A stretch of DNA of 64,000 nt, taken from Vitis vinifera. Lineage: Eukaryota; Streptophyta; Magnoliopsida; Vitales; Vitaceae. The notes beneath the pieces were generated by a model. The model saw only the letters and a list, made by a program, of their open reading frames with translations, had not been told where the DNA came from and ran no database searches. The stretch is taken from contig NC_081813.1 of the NCBI RefSeq assembly GCF_030704535.1, forward strand, positions 7,006,501 to 7,070,500, in the 5' to 3' direction. Below, piece after piece: positions 34,690-46,500 of this stretch (the first letter of the stretch is position 1; the number at the start of each line of letters is the position of its first letter). Made by a program: the position numbers and the translations under genes.

Positions 34690-35925
34690 TCAGTGAGACT
34701 GATGTAAGTTGATACCCGTGTTTTGTATGTGAGAATTAATAAATGATCATGGTTATAATGTATTGTTCATGGAGATTTTTTATTATTTTAGGAGGTTGAA
34801 TAGATATGGAGAGACAACTGTGAGTGTTTAGCTAGGTTGGCAATTCCGGACAAAATTCCTAAGTGTCCCCTAACTCGGCTTTTCTATTCCTATTCGGACT
34901 ACTTGACTTTGAAGACTAAGACTTTGCTAAGAGGCCAAGGTATGTAGTCGAGTGTGGAGTGATTGGGTGTGAATCAACCCGGTTTTTAATCTTTAAATGT
35001 GTTAGAAAGTTGGGAAAAATGGTTTTTGGTGCAAGGCTTTTATTACTCTGTTTCTGGATCGATCCAGGTGTAGGGGTGGATCTATCCAACTAATGTTTTT
35101 TTGATCAAATCTCAGCCATTAGATTAAGGGTTTCTTTTTACACTTTAAAACCCAATCTTCTCTCATTTTCTGAGATGAGAGACTGCTGAAAACGTGGGGA
35201 GAGCAGCCACACTCCCAAGTGTTCTTCATTTCTCATTTTTGCTTTCCTAAGTTGTTTTTTTTTATTGCAAAAAAAATCCACTTCTCTTAATGTTTTCAAA
35301 ACTAGTTTTCAATGGATTTTCTTGAGCAATAAATGGGTTGATTCATTCTTTCATTCACATCTAAATCTCTCATTCTATTTAGGTTGTGCAAAAACCCATT
35401 TTCTTCTTGTGTGGATTCAAGAAGAGGCCAAGATTGAGCTTGGTGCGGACTCCAAGTGTGCTCCAAGAGAAGCTGAAAATGAAGGTACTAGTCAAGTATT
35501 CCGGGAAGGATTGGTTGGCTTGAGCTAGGTAAAACCTTGTACTCAGTTTTTTATTCTTCATAGTGGAGTTTTCAATCGGTGATAGGCCCGTGGTTTTTTA
35601 TCTCTTCGGAGGTTTTCCACGTTAAAAATCTGGTGTTCATTGTCTCTTTCTCTCACTCTATGTTTTGTTTTATTTTTGAGGAGTGTTGAAGCATTTGCAT
35701 GTGTTTTGCATTTATAAATTGTTGGGGGAGTGTTGATGCATACATTATTGTTTGTGGATGTTTTGCTTTGTTGAAAAGTTATTAGAAGAAAAAAAATTCT
35801 TGACATTAAGATAGTCTAAGGTTAGGTAATCTTTGTTGGAAGGATTTTTTAAATTGTTCTACAACACCTATTCACCCCCCTCTAGGTGTAGTTCATTATT
35901 GAGATTCACATTTTCAACAACCTTT
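34690..35925 (+). mobile_element. Probable SIRE-type Copia LTR remnant
   Basis: The right half has phrases I associate with SIRE/Maximus Copia LTRs. 'aaaccttgtactcag' comes first, then '.cccgtggttttttatctc..ggaggttttccacgttaaaaatct' at about 35,585-35,630. 'cacctattcacccccctcta' at about 35,868-35,887 is normally near the LTR end. No primer-binding site or gag follows, so a solo or truncated LTR is likely. The left boundary is a guess. A short frame at 35,265-35,528 is not assigned. Confidence 0.45.
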
Positions 35926-37077
35926 GTCAGTTCTATATGTATAGAATACTTGATCATTTCCTAATGATCGAAACTGATGCTTCTACTTCTTTTCTCGGGT
36001 TTTCCATTCTTTTTCCTTCACCACGTTTTGGTTCATCTCTTTTGAGTTATGCATCTTGGAATCAGATATGTGGGTATAGGAACATACTTGATTTTTCTGG
36101 TTTTCTGCAACCATGCTGCATTTTTCTTGGAAGGACCTTGGGGAAGTCCCATTCTGATTTTGGGTATGTACTATTTGTTTTTCCTTTGACTTCTCATGGA
36201 TCTCTTTGAGATCACATTTGATATAAATAAAAGTAGAACTCAATTGTGCTCATGTATTCTTTTCGACTTTCTTTGCTAAACCTAATGCATTAGAGTATGT
36301 TTGGAATTTTGGGATGTGGGATAAAAATGAGAATCTCATTCCATTTATGGTCTATTATGGTAAGAACAGGAATTCACAGTTGGGATTATGATTTCAGCTC
36401 TATTTCCATTCCTCTCAATTATGATTTTTATCAAAATTTTCTTACAATAGTAAAAATGATTAATCTTGTTGTAAAATAATAAAGTGGAAGGAGAAGAAAA
36501 TGAAAAAAATAAATTAGAATATAAGAAGAGATTAGATTGAATTTTCACTAGAAGTCTCCCTTTTTATAGGAAGTCGTAAAAAGATACACATCAATATGGA
36601 TAATCATCTATAAATTCAATAAAATCTAATATTTTATAATAAATCTTAGTTTTTTAATAGTTTATACGTAATTTTGTAATTAAATTATGTCCTTTTGGAT
36701 AATTTATTAATATAAAAAACATTAAAACTTATATGAGATATTATAAAAAAAATAGTATTAGAATTTCATAAAAGTGTTTTTCACATTCGCACTATTAAAA
36801 AACAATTTTGGTAAAGATATTTTAACTAGAAGTACTGTAAAACGGGTTCTAAAGAAATTATGAAAATGGCATTAAACAAATTGAATTAAATTAATTAAAT
36901 GAAGTAATAGTATTATAGATAATTTTCTATACCAATAACATCCAACACATTAGAAATTATAAAAAAAAAAGTTAATTATAAGAATTAATTTTATTTAAAT
37001 GGGATAATTGCTCATCAAATTTTGACCATCAAAGTTTGATAATAATAAGATGTGTGAAAAAAAAGCAACTGACCTTT
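35926..37077. other. Intergenic DNA, no gene seen
   Basis: Short frames (35,937-36,209 and 36,297-36,479) have no recognisable domain. At 36,290-36,550 a 'gagtatgtttggaatttt' start suggests another MITE-like fragment, without a matching far end. Confidence 0.4.
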
Positions 37078-37402
37078 AGGCTATGTTTGGTTGTTGGAAA
37101 ATTTGGGGGAAAATGTGAAGGAAAGAAAATAAAGAGGAAAAATAAAAAGAAATAAAAAATAAAAGAAAATAAAAAATAAGTTTAAATTTAATAAATTATT
37201 TTTACATGTTTTTTCAAACTTATTTTTCTCTCTTATGGATAGATTAAATAATTTTAAAATATATAAATTTCAAATTAATTTTAATTATATTTGATTTTTT
37301 TTTTATATTTTCTATTATGAAACCAAACATGAGAAAATCATTTTTCTTAACATTTTATTTTATTTTATTTCCTTAGTATTTTTGGGAAACCAAACATAAC
37401 CT
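37078..37402 (+). repeat. Tourist-like MITE, copy 3 (best preserved)
   Basis: The terminal inverted repeats are 'ggctatgtttggtt' at the left and 'aaccaaacataacc' at the right (13 of 14 positions match). They are flanked on both sides by TTA, the PIF/Harbinger target duplication. The interior has an A/G-rich left half and T-rich right half, with the core 'gagaaaatcatttttctta' near 37,332. The 325-bp length and lack of coding capacity fit a Tourist-like MITE. Confidence 0.75.
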
Positions 37403-38639
37403 TAAATTTTTGCATTCCATCAACGAAAATGAAAGGGTTCAGAGTTCAAACATTGAGAATATTTGCAAAAGGGTTCAAGCATAAATACATGTTGAAGCTT
37501 TATATTAAAATACATTTTATTTAATATTCTAATATTCTAATATCCTAATTGACCTCATGATCTTATGAATATTTTGTAATGGTTATAAAAAAATCCATCA
37601 CATGTAAATCTACTTTAAAAAAAAAGATGCTACTTTATATTCATATCAAAATTTTCTTATAAGAAGATGAGTTCAATACAAATTTATAAACTCTGGTCAT
37701 ACTAAAATCTCATCTTTAAAAGACAATATTGCATATAAGATCTATTTTTTTTTTTGAAAAAGCTATTGCAATACAAATTTATAAACTATTATCATACTAA
37801 AATCTCATTTTGAAAAAATAATTTTTCCTTACAATGTCAACCATATTTTCAAAAGATTTCAATACAAATTTATAAACTATGATTATAACAAATTTAACTT
37901 CACCTGAAATATGAGGAAAGAAATAAAATATGAAAGTTGGAACATCCATTATCAAATATTTTGAAAATACGATTTTCTCCATAAAATTATTATTTTTTTA
38001 AAAAAACAAATTTAAAAGTTTGGTATTTTTGTAACTATTTCATAAAATATTGTTTTTGTTGTTGTTTTTTTTTTTGTGAGGGGTGTGGGGGGAGGTATTA
38101 CTATGTTTTCTAAGCTTGTTTTTAAAAATTAACAAAAAAAAACAACTTTTAAGAATTTTAGAAAAGTAAGAGTGTTTAATAAGTTGTTTTTAAAAATAAA
38201 AAACAAAAAACTTGTTTGAATTAGTTGCTTTTAAAAAGAGTTTTCTATTTTGACTTTGTAAAAATATTGTAAATTTAATTTATATGATATTAATTAAATT
38301 TAATTCGAGTTTTATTAAAAATGAAATTAGTTTTATAATTAAAAATAAATAGTTTTTAGTAAAATATGATAGTATTATAATAAAATCATAAATTATATTT
38401 TTTTTAATAAAAATATACAATTTTAGTATATGTTATAACATTATGAATATTAACATTTTTGTAAAAGCATAATTGGTTTTAAAAAAAACAAATAATAATA
38501 ATAATAATTTAAAAATAATAATTATTGATAATATTTTCTTTAAAATGTATAAACAGGTTTAACTTTTTTAACATGTAAATAAGTCATTTTTTTTATTATA
38601 TCCACACATTTGTTACTTAAATACAAACATAATATTATA
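37403..38639. other. AT-rich intergenic DNA
   Basis: The motif 'aatacaaatttataaact' recurs at about 37,676, 37,771 and 37,862, a short local repeat of roughly 95 bp. 'tgtttttaaaaa' MITE-like words appear from 38,100. No gene is visible. Confidence 0.5.
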
Positions 38640-39960
38640 AAATGCTTGGATTTAATATGTAATTAATTGAACCGGATCTTTGAATTCCAAATTATTCTTA
38701 AAAATTAAAAGATTCATTAAATAATTTAATTATTAATTCTGTATTATTTAATTTAGAATCTATTTACCTAGTGAAAAAAAAATTCAAAAGTATAGTTGTG
38801 TATATAGAAGAAATAGTAAAGTCGTAACTTTTAACATATTAGTTTTTGTCTATTATTTTTTGTAGTAATTAGATATATGTTTTTAGGTTCCAACTTATTT
38901 TTAATTTTTTTTAACCCATTAATAAATTCAATACAAAGTGTAGTTTGATTTGAACTTTATCCCACTAGTGAAAAAATTTATAAAAATATAATTATGTGTA
39001 AAAAAAAATAAATTAATAGAGTTATTATAGACTAATTTTTTGTATTGATGGGTTCACTATTGGAGTTTCAAATTATTTTTAAAAATTAATAGAATTATTA
39101 ATGAATCCAACATATTAAATCTTGTTTAATTTGGATTTTATGTGCCTAGTGAAAAAATATTCAAAAAAATTACAATAAAGTTTTTCTAAACAAATTTTGT
39201 ACATAAACTTTTTATATTACTTAAATCACAATTTGAGTTTTAATTTCTTTTCAAAAATTACTCAGACTTGTTAATAAATTCAATACATTAACTGTTATTT
39301 AATTTCAAGTTTATTTGTCTGTGAAAAAATTGAAAACATGATTTTATGTGTAAGACAAACAATATTGTCATTTTGGACCAATTTTTATCCTTAAATTTAT
39401 AATATTAATTGTATCAATTTCAAGTTATTTTTAGAAATTACTAGATTCATTAACAAATCCAACACATTAAATCTTGTCTAATTTAAAACTTATTTATCTA
39501 GTGAAAACATTGAGAAAATCTAATTTTACGTACATGTGAAACAATAGTTATTCTAAATCAATTTTTTTCTATAAATTTATGATATTAATTAGATCACTAT
39601 TTGGGTGTTAAGTTATTTTTTAAAATTATTAAATTAGCTAATGAATTTGACAAGTTAAATCTTGTTTGATTTGGAGTTTATACACTTAATAAAAAATTTG
39701 AAAAAAAATAATTATACAAAAAGAAAAACTAGTCAAAACATTCCAAATGAATTCTAATTTCATGACTTTCAAGTAGTGGTTAAATCAGTTTTTTAAGTTT
39801 TAAATTATTTTTAAAATTAAAAAATAAATATTAATTAAATTGGTTTTAAGTTTTAAATTATTTTTAAAAATTAATAAATTTTATGTACAAAACATAGTTT
39901 GATTTGAAATTTATTAGATTAATAAATAAAATTTAAGTTAAAAAAATATATAAAAATATG
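38640..39960. repeat. Degenerate tandem array of ~180-bp units
   Basis: About seven units follow each other. Each contains, in the same order, an 'aaattatttttaaaaatta' block, a 'ttaataaattcaacacattaaat' block, a 'cttgtttaatttgga.ttta' block and a 'ctagtgaaaaaat' block. The last block falls at about 38,768, 38,965, 39,146, 39,319, 39,498, 39,685 and 39,916, so spacings are 173-197 except the last (231). Units differ from each other substantially. The organisation is satellite-like, but the array is short and far decayed. No coding frame is present. Confidence 0.75.
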
Positions 39961-40533
39961 TATAATTTAAAAGAACATGATCTTCGGTATCGATATTAGA
40001 TTGCAAAAAATGGAGAAAAATGATATTATATTTAATTTTATTTGCTTTTTAATTTTTTTTAATTCCTTTATATTTTTCTTTTGTTTTTAAAAACTAATGA
40101 AAATAACTTTTACTTGGTATTTATGCACTGTTATCTACTTTTAAAAACTAGAAATAAAGAAGAACAGGGTGACGGATTAAGAAAATATAAAAAAAAAATC
40201 CTCCCGTAAGATAGCAGCAACTTCAATACCAGATGTGACGCAGTCCGGCAAAATTGATCAATGGCGTCCAATTTCAAAGCTCTCCATGAGAGTAAGATCT
40301 GTATACAAGAAATTTGTTATTTCATTTTATTTTCTAAATTCTTTATTCATTTTGGTACATGCCGGCCTATCTTATTGTGCTTAGCAAGTTGACAATATAG
40401 CCAGTTTTATGACCCTGATACAGTGAAATATAGCAGTCTTTAGCCATACTCCATGGCTAAAATGAAATACCCAACAACAATTACCACTATAGATGTGCTC
40501 TCTTGTAGAATGCAGGCACCCTTTACTTAGATC
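39961..40533. other. CHY1 3' flank with an orphan ATG context
   Basis: The right part (about 40,300-40,533) is probably the 3' UTR and downstream flank of the minus-strand CHY1 gene. On the plus strand an ATG at 40,262 in a locally GC-richer patch opens MASNFKALHE and meets a gagagtaag donor-like site at about 40,292. It could be the first exon of a truncated gene, but no continuation was found. Confidence 0.35.
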
Positions 40534-43500
40534 CTAAAGCTTTGCTAATGCAGATGCTGTGTAGGAGGATCTAGCAGGGAGCTTTAAATCTTCCCATTCT
40601 TCGTCATCTACCCTGGAGAAGTATTGATCTATCATACTGTCATTGAGCTGATCCAATCTGGAAGGCTCCCACTGAAAAAAAGGGGTTAAAAAAACCACAT
40701 TAGCATTAGAAGACTGAACTTCAGTTACATGTGTAGAGTACTTTCTGAAGAATGTGATGCTCTAAGATGGAGGGATCGAGAAAAATGCGAAACAACCTTG
40801 GGGTTTTTATCCTTATCGAACAATATAGCCCTGCAACCCTGCATTTAAAAACGTTGTGTTTAGGGTCATTTACAAGATAGAAAAGGGTGAAAAGAATGGT
40901 TGAATCAGCTGCAAACCTCCACGAAATCCTTGCTGACTTCTCCTCGCATGACATGACAAACCATTCTGTACTCACGGATGAGACATTGACCCACACCTTG
41001 GACCCTTCCTTCTCTAATCTGGAATTGAAAAGGGCAAACAAACTTTAAGTTGCAGTGGTTTTGAAATCTTGAAACGGACTTTTTCAGCTAATTTCTAGGT
41101 TTGGCTTCTAAATTTTACCATATAAAGGAAATGGATTTCCAAGTTTTTGAAGTTGAACTTTGCAACTTATTGTTATTCTGTTTTTACTTCCAAATGTGCC
41201 ACTCGATGTGTTAAAATGAACTATTTAAATTAGGGTACTGAATGTTTTCCCTATTTTCAAGTATACATAGAAGAGTATTACAACACTTAAATACCTACCT
41301 ACCTTGATTTTTCATGCTTGGGATTTAAAAGCAACACTTAAGGCATAGAAAATCTGAGGGAAAATGCGAGGGAAAGGAAATAGACAGGAAAAGTAAAAGA
41401 AAAAAGTGTAAGAAAATAAAAAATAGATTTAGAATCAATAAATTATTTTTGTATGTTACTTCAAACTCATTTTACTTATTATAACTCTTATATATAAGGA
41501 TTAAATAATTTAAAAATATATGAATTTTTAATTATATTTGATTTTTTTTCTTATTTTTCATAGGAAAAAACCAATATGAGAAAATCATTTTTCTTAGCAA
41601 TTTTTTTCTTTTCTTTGCACTAAACATAGCGTTAGTACCCAAACAAGCAGCCTTTAGGTCCCATGTCATAGCAAACCTATTTATTTATCAAAAACAAACA
41701 TATTCATTGATATGAATCACAAATGAAGGATGAGGAATCCTTCAATCTTTTTACAAAATCTGATCAAAAGAACTGGAGAAAACTTCTCCAATAGAGCAAG
41801 GACATCCATACATCACTAGAGTACCCACCCATCAGTATACAAGGAGAAGCAACTCAACACTCCTCAAGGGGGTTAATAATCTCCTAGAAAATGAACCCAA
41901 AAAATTGCTCCTCTCTTTGCTAAAAGATCAACAACACTATTAGTTGAATGAGGAAATTGATAGACACCTATCATACCTCGATGGCTAAGCCTTCTCCTGC
42001 TGGGTTTGAAAAAGCTCTGACCACGATACTAGGGATTTTTTTATCACTCCTCCAATCTCCAGTTGCCCTGGTTGTCCTAAAGCACGTCCATCAAAATTTA
42101 ACTTGAATGAACCCATTGAAGGCAGAACCCAACTAGGGAGCAATAAACCTATTTATTTCACATATTATTAAATACAAATTCTATTTTTTACTTCAATAAA
42201 ACAAATATTTCTACCATTTTCAATAAATTTTTCACAGTTTATTTTTTCAAAAACGAATGTGAAAGCTATGAAATTGGTTCTTGTTTCCATCCTTCCATTT
42301 GCATAGTGACAAATCTTTCAATTATCAAATGCATTGCACACTACTTAACCAGCAGGGGTACTTAAACTAACCCTACTGATTGGGTTTTCTCCTGGGATAT
42401 CCCTGTTAGAATATCTTGAACTAGTGTTGTCCAGGCCAGCTAGGACTGTTGCCTCTACCAAGCCTTGTTTGGGGAAGAAACTCATCACAACTACAAATTC
42501 AAACCATGTGCCTCAATGTTGTTCTCCACCAACACTCCTTTTCTGCCATATAGGCTAGCCTATGCTGTATCTCCAACCAAAACTTTACTTCCAAAAAGGT
42601 ACCTTGTGTCACATGGTGGTGGGGTTAATTCAGTGAACTGATGGTTTAACTCAGTGCAACGGGACTGAATCCTATCTTCTCTGGCTCTGCTAACTACAAC
42701 AAAGATCATCAAACTCTATGCCCTCTAAAATTTACATTATTATCAAGCAATGTTTTAGCAAAGAGAACTGAGGGGTGCTTGGTAAAATTTAATACTTATT
42801 ATTTAATAACTTAAGTTGACTTTAAATCAAATTGTCCTTAAGTTATTGACTTAAAACTTATCACTTATTATTTGCTCTAAGTATTAAAGTTGTTTGGAAA
42901 AATTAACTTAAAATCTATTCTAAATACATATTTACTCTCATTAATTTTAATTAACATTTATATTTTCATTAATCTTAAACAATAAATTTATTTTTTAAAC
43001 ATTCATATTTAAAGATTGCAGATACATGGATAACTACAAAAATAATTTATTATAAAAGATGATTTGTAAATGTAAAGTCATAGTTGTAAAATATATTCTC
43101 ACTAAACATAGGTAAATGAGACAAAAGAGATTTGAGATTAAGAATAAGTTAACTATTTTGACTTAGCACTTAAAGTTGGTTTTGACTTTAAATGGTGATA
43201 TTAAGTTTTTTTCTTTTTTGATAAGTAAAAGATATGCAATAAAAAAGGCAAAACGCCGCACAGCATACAGGAAGTATACAAGGCAGCTTAGGCCTCAAAA
43301 ACCAAAAACAAAGAATCACCTCCCTTTAAGTGGAAGCTATCCACTCTAAGAAGCCTATAAGGGAGAACGCCTCCTCACCTACATACAATTTGGCCCAACT
43401 CCACAAATTACAAACAAAATAATTCTTTAACTTTTGAACATTCAAAACCCCCCCCCCCCCTAAAAGCTAATCTATTCCTCTCCTTCCACACCGTCCAAAA

Positions 43501-46500
43501 AATACACAACGGAATGACATCCCATATCTTTTTCCTTTTCTTTCCCACAAACGATCCCCTCCAACTAGCTAAAACCTCCTTTACAGTTCCTGGAAAAACC
43601 CATTTCACATCAACTAAACCAAAAACAATATCCCATAAAGCTCTAACCACTGTACAATATATAAGGATATGATTTACACTTTCTTCTTCACATCCACACA
43701 AAAAACAACGATTTGGAAGTTGAAATCCTCTTCTTTGAAGTCTATCCAAAGTTAGCACCTTCCCCCATGACGCCTCCCACGCAAAAAAGGCAACTTTAGT
43801 TGGCACTCTTGCCACCCAAATGCTTCTTGAAGGAAAACCTATATCATCAGACTTCGTCAATAAACTATAAGCTTCCTTGACCCTAAACTGACCACTTCTT
43901 CCTTTCCTCCATAGAACTAAGTCTTCCTCCAAGGAAGGTTTGAAACCCCTCAATATGTGGAGAAAGTCCCCAACCAACTCCAACTCCAACTCCCAATCAT
44001 TGAAGTCCCTCAAGAAGTGTAGATTCCAGTTTCCTTTACCCGAATTTTGATCCCACATTTCCTCAACCGTTGAATTCCGTTGCGCAGCCATACCAAAGAG
44101 ATGAGGGAAACATTGAGACAATGAGGATTCTGAACACCACACATCTGTCCAAAAACCGACCATGTTGCCCTTCCCTACTCGGAATGTCATGTTATCCCAA
44201 CACCAATCTGATTCTTTCCAAATCTCCTTCCAAACCCCTACTCCAATCGCCCCATTTGCCTTTTTAGGCCTCCAATCAAGACCCTCCTGCCCATACTTCA
44301 CCTTGATCACTTGTCTCCACAACTTATCTTTGTCACAGGCATACCTCCATATCCACTTGCCAAGTAAAGCTTTGTTCAACAAAGCTAGCTTCCTAAGACC
44401 TAGCCCACCTTTATCTTTGTCTGTACAAACCACCTCCCATTTAACCAGATGAACTTTTCTCTCCATACTTCCCCCTCCCCACAAAAAATCCCTTTGCACT
44501 TTCTCAATCCTTCTAACAACAACCTTGGGCATTCTGAAAATGGACATTTGATAGATTGGCATGCTAGCCAAGGTACTTTTTATTAAGGTGACTCTTCCTC
44601 CTTTAGAAATATATTGCCGTTTCCAAAGAGCTAGTCTCCTCCTTACTCTTTCCTCCACCCCATCCCATATATAAGGCGCTCTATTTGGGGCCCTAAAGGA
44701 AGACACAGGTACTGAGAGGGTAAAGTCCCCACCCTGCAGCCTAGCTCAACAGCCAACTCCTCCACCTCCACCACCTCTCCAACTGGAATGATTTCACTCT
44801 TGGCTAAATTAATCCTTAGGCCTGAAGCCGCTTCAAACCAGAATAAAATCCAACTTAAATGAGTTAGATGATCCTTTCTGGCCTCACAGAAGATAATTGT
44901 GTCGTCAGCAAAAAACAAGTGAGAGATGTTCAAAGAGGGGCCACTTCCACCCCTTATGCTACATCCTGATAAGAACCCTCCCTCCACAGCTCTCCTGATA
45001 AGAACATCTAGCACTTCCATCCCCATAATGAAGAGGTAAGGAGACAACGGATCCCCTTGTCTAAGGCCTTTAGTGCTAGGGAAGAAACCTGCAGGCACTC
45101 CATTAACCAACATTGAAAATTTAGCTGAGGATAGGCAACTCCACATCCACCCCACCCACTTAGACCCAAAGCCCATCTTTTGCAACACCTTCAACAAGAA
45201 CTTCCAATTGATGCTGTCATAGGCTTTCTCTATATCCAATTTGCATATAATGCCCTTTTCTTTTTGTTTCTGCCACATGTCTATCACTTCATTTGCAATT
45301 AAAGAAGCGTCAAGAATTTGTCTTCCCTTCACAAAGGCATTCTGAGAAGAGGAAACCACCTTACCAACTACTTTCTTCAGTCTATTAGCTAGCACTTTAG
45401 CCAATAACTTATAAAGCCTCCCCAAGAGACTAATAGGTCTGAAGTCTCTAAGGTCCTCAACCCCATTTTTCTTGGGGATCAGCACCAAGAAGGTATTGTT
45501 GAGGCTCTTTAGGAAAGAACTGTGATCATAGAAGTCTTTGAACATTTCCAAAATCTCCTCTTTAATGAACTCCCAACAACTTTGCCAGAATGCCATAGTA
45601 AAGCCGTCCGGACCAGGGGCTTTATCCCCATTCATCTCCATCAAAGCCACATGGATTTCATCCTCTGTAAAGGGCCTCTCCAAGTTCTCAGCCTCTTGTA
45701 GATTGATCTGATCTAACTGAAGGCTCCCTATGTCCGCCTTCCACCCCATGTCTTCTAAAAGCAAACTTTGAAACGCATTAGCAATTCCTTCCCTGATTTC
45801 CTGCTCCTCTATCAGCCATTCCCCATTGATCTTTATTCTCTCCAAATAATTATTTCTACGGTGAGCGCTTGCCATGCGATGAAAAAAACCCGTATTTCTA
45901 TCCCCCTCCTTCAGCCATATTTCCCTAGAGAGCTGTCTCCAATGAGTCTCCTCCATAATCACCCATTTTCTATAATTATCCTTTGCTTCTTTCTTAAGCT
46001 CTGTTTCCTCCACAGTCAGAATTCTCTCACTTTCCTCCCTATCCCAAAATTCCACCTGCTGCAAGGCTAAGGATTTATTGCTCTCCAGCTTTCCAAAGAC
46101 TTCTCTATTCCAAACTTTCAATTTCTATTTGATTTCCTTCATCTTAGTAGCCAATTTGTAACTAGCACTGCCCCTAACCTCAATCCCTTGCCACCAGCTG
46201 TGCACAAGATCCTTGAAGCCCTCAATCTTAAGCCACATATTTTCAAATTTGAATGGAGTCGGGCCTCGTCTTATCCCCCCCCCCCCCCCCATTAGCGTAA
46301 TTGGGAAATGATCGGATACCGGACGAGGTAGCCTACACTGATTAATCCCATTGAATTGATCTGTCCAACTAGGGGACACAAGGAACCTGTCCAATCTTGC
46401 CCAAGCCTGATTGTTTTGTCCCCCATTCCAAGTAAATTCTCCCCCTTGAAGGGGAAGATCCATCAGCCCAAGATCATCCACTATTTCAGCAAATTTCCTC

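Noticed and set aside
43451..43460. C-runs (also 46,275-46,290 and 57,180-57,190) as functional G-quadruplex or regulatory sites
   Set aside because: Two are inside LINE sequence where homopolymers are prone to expansion. There is no supporting context.
44162..44452. 96-codon plus-strand frame
   Set aside because: Shadow of the LINE ORF2 C-terminal domain on the opposite strand.
45768..46070. 100-codon plus-strand frame
   Set aside because: It is the complementary-strand shadow of the LINE reverse transcriptase/endonuclease linker.
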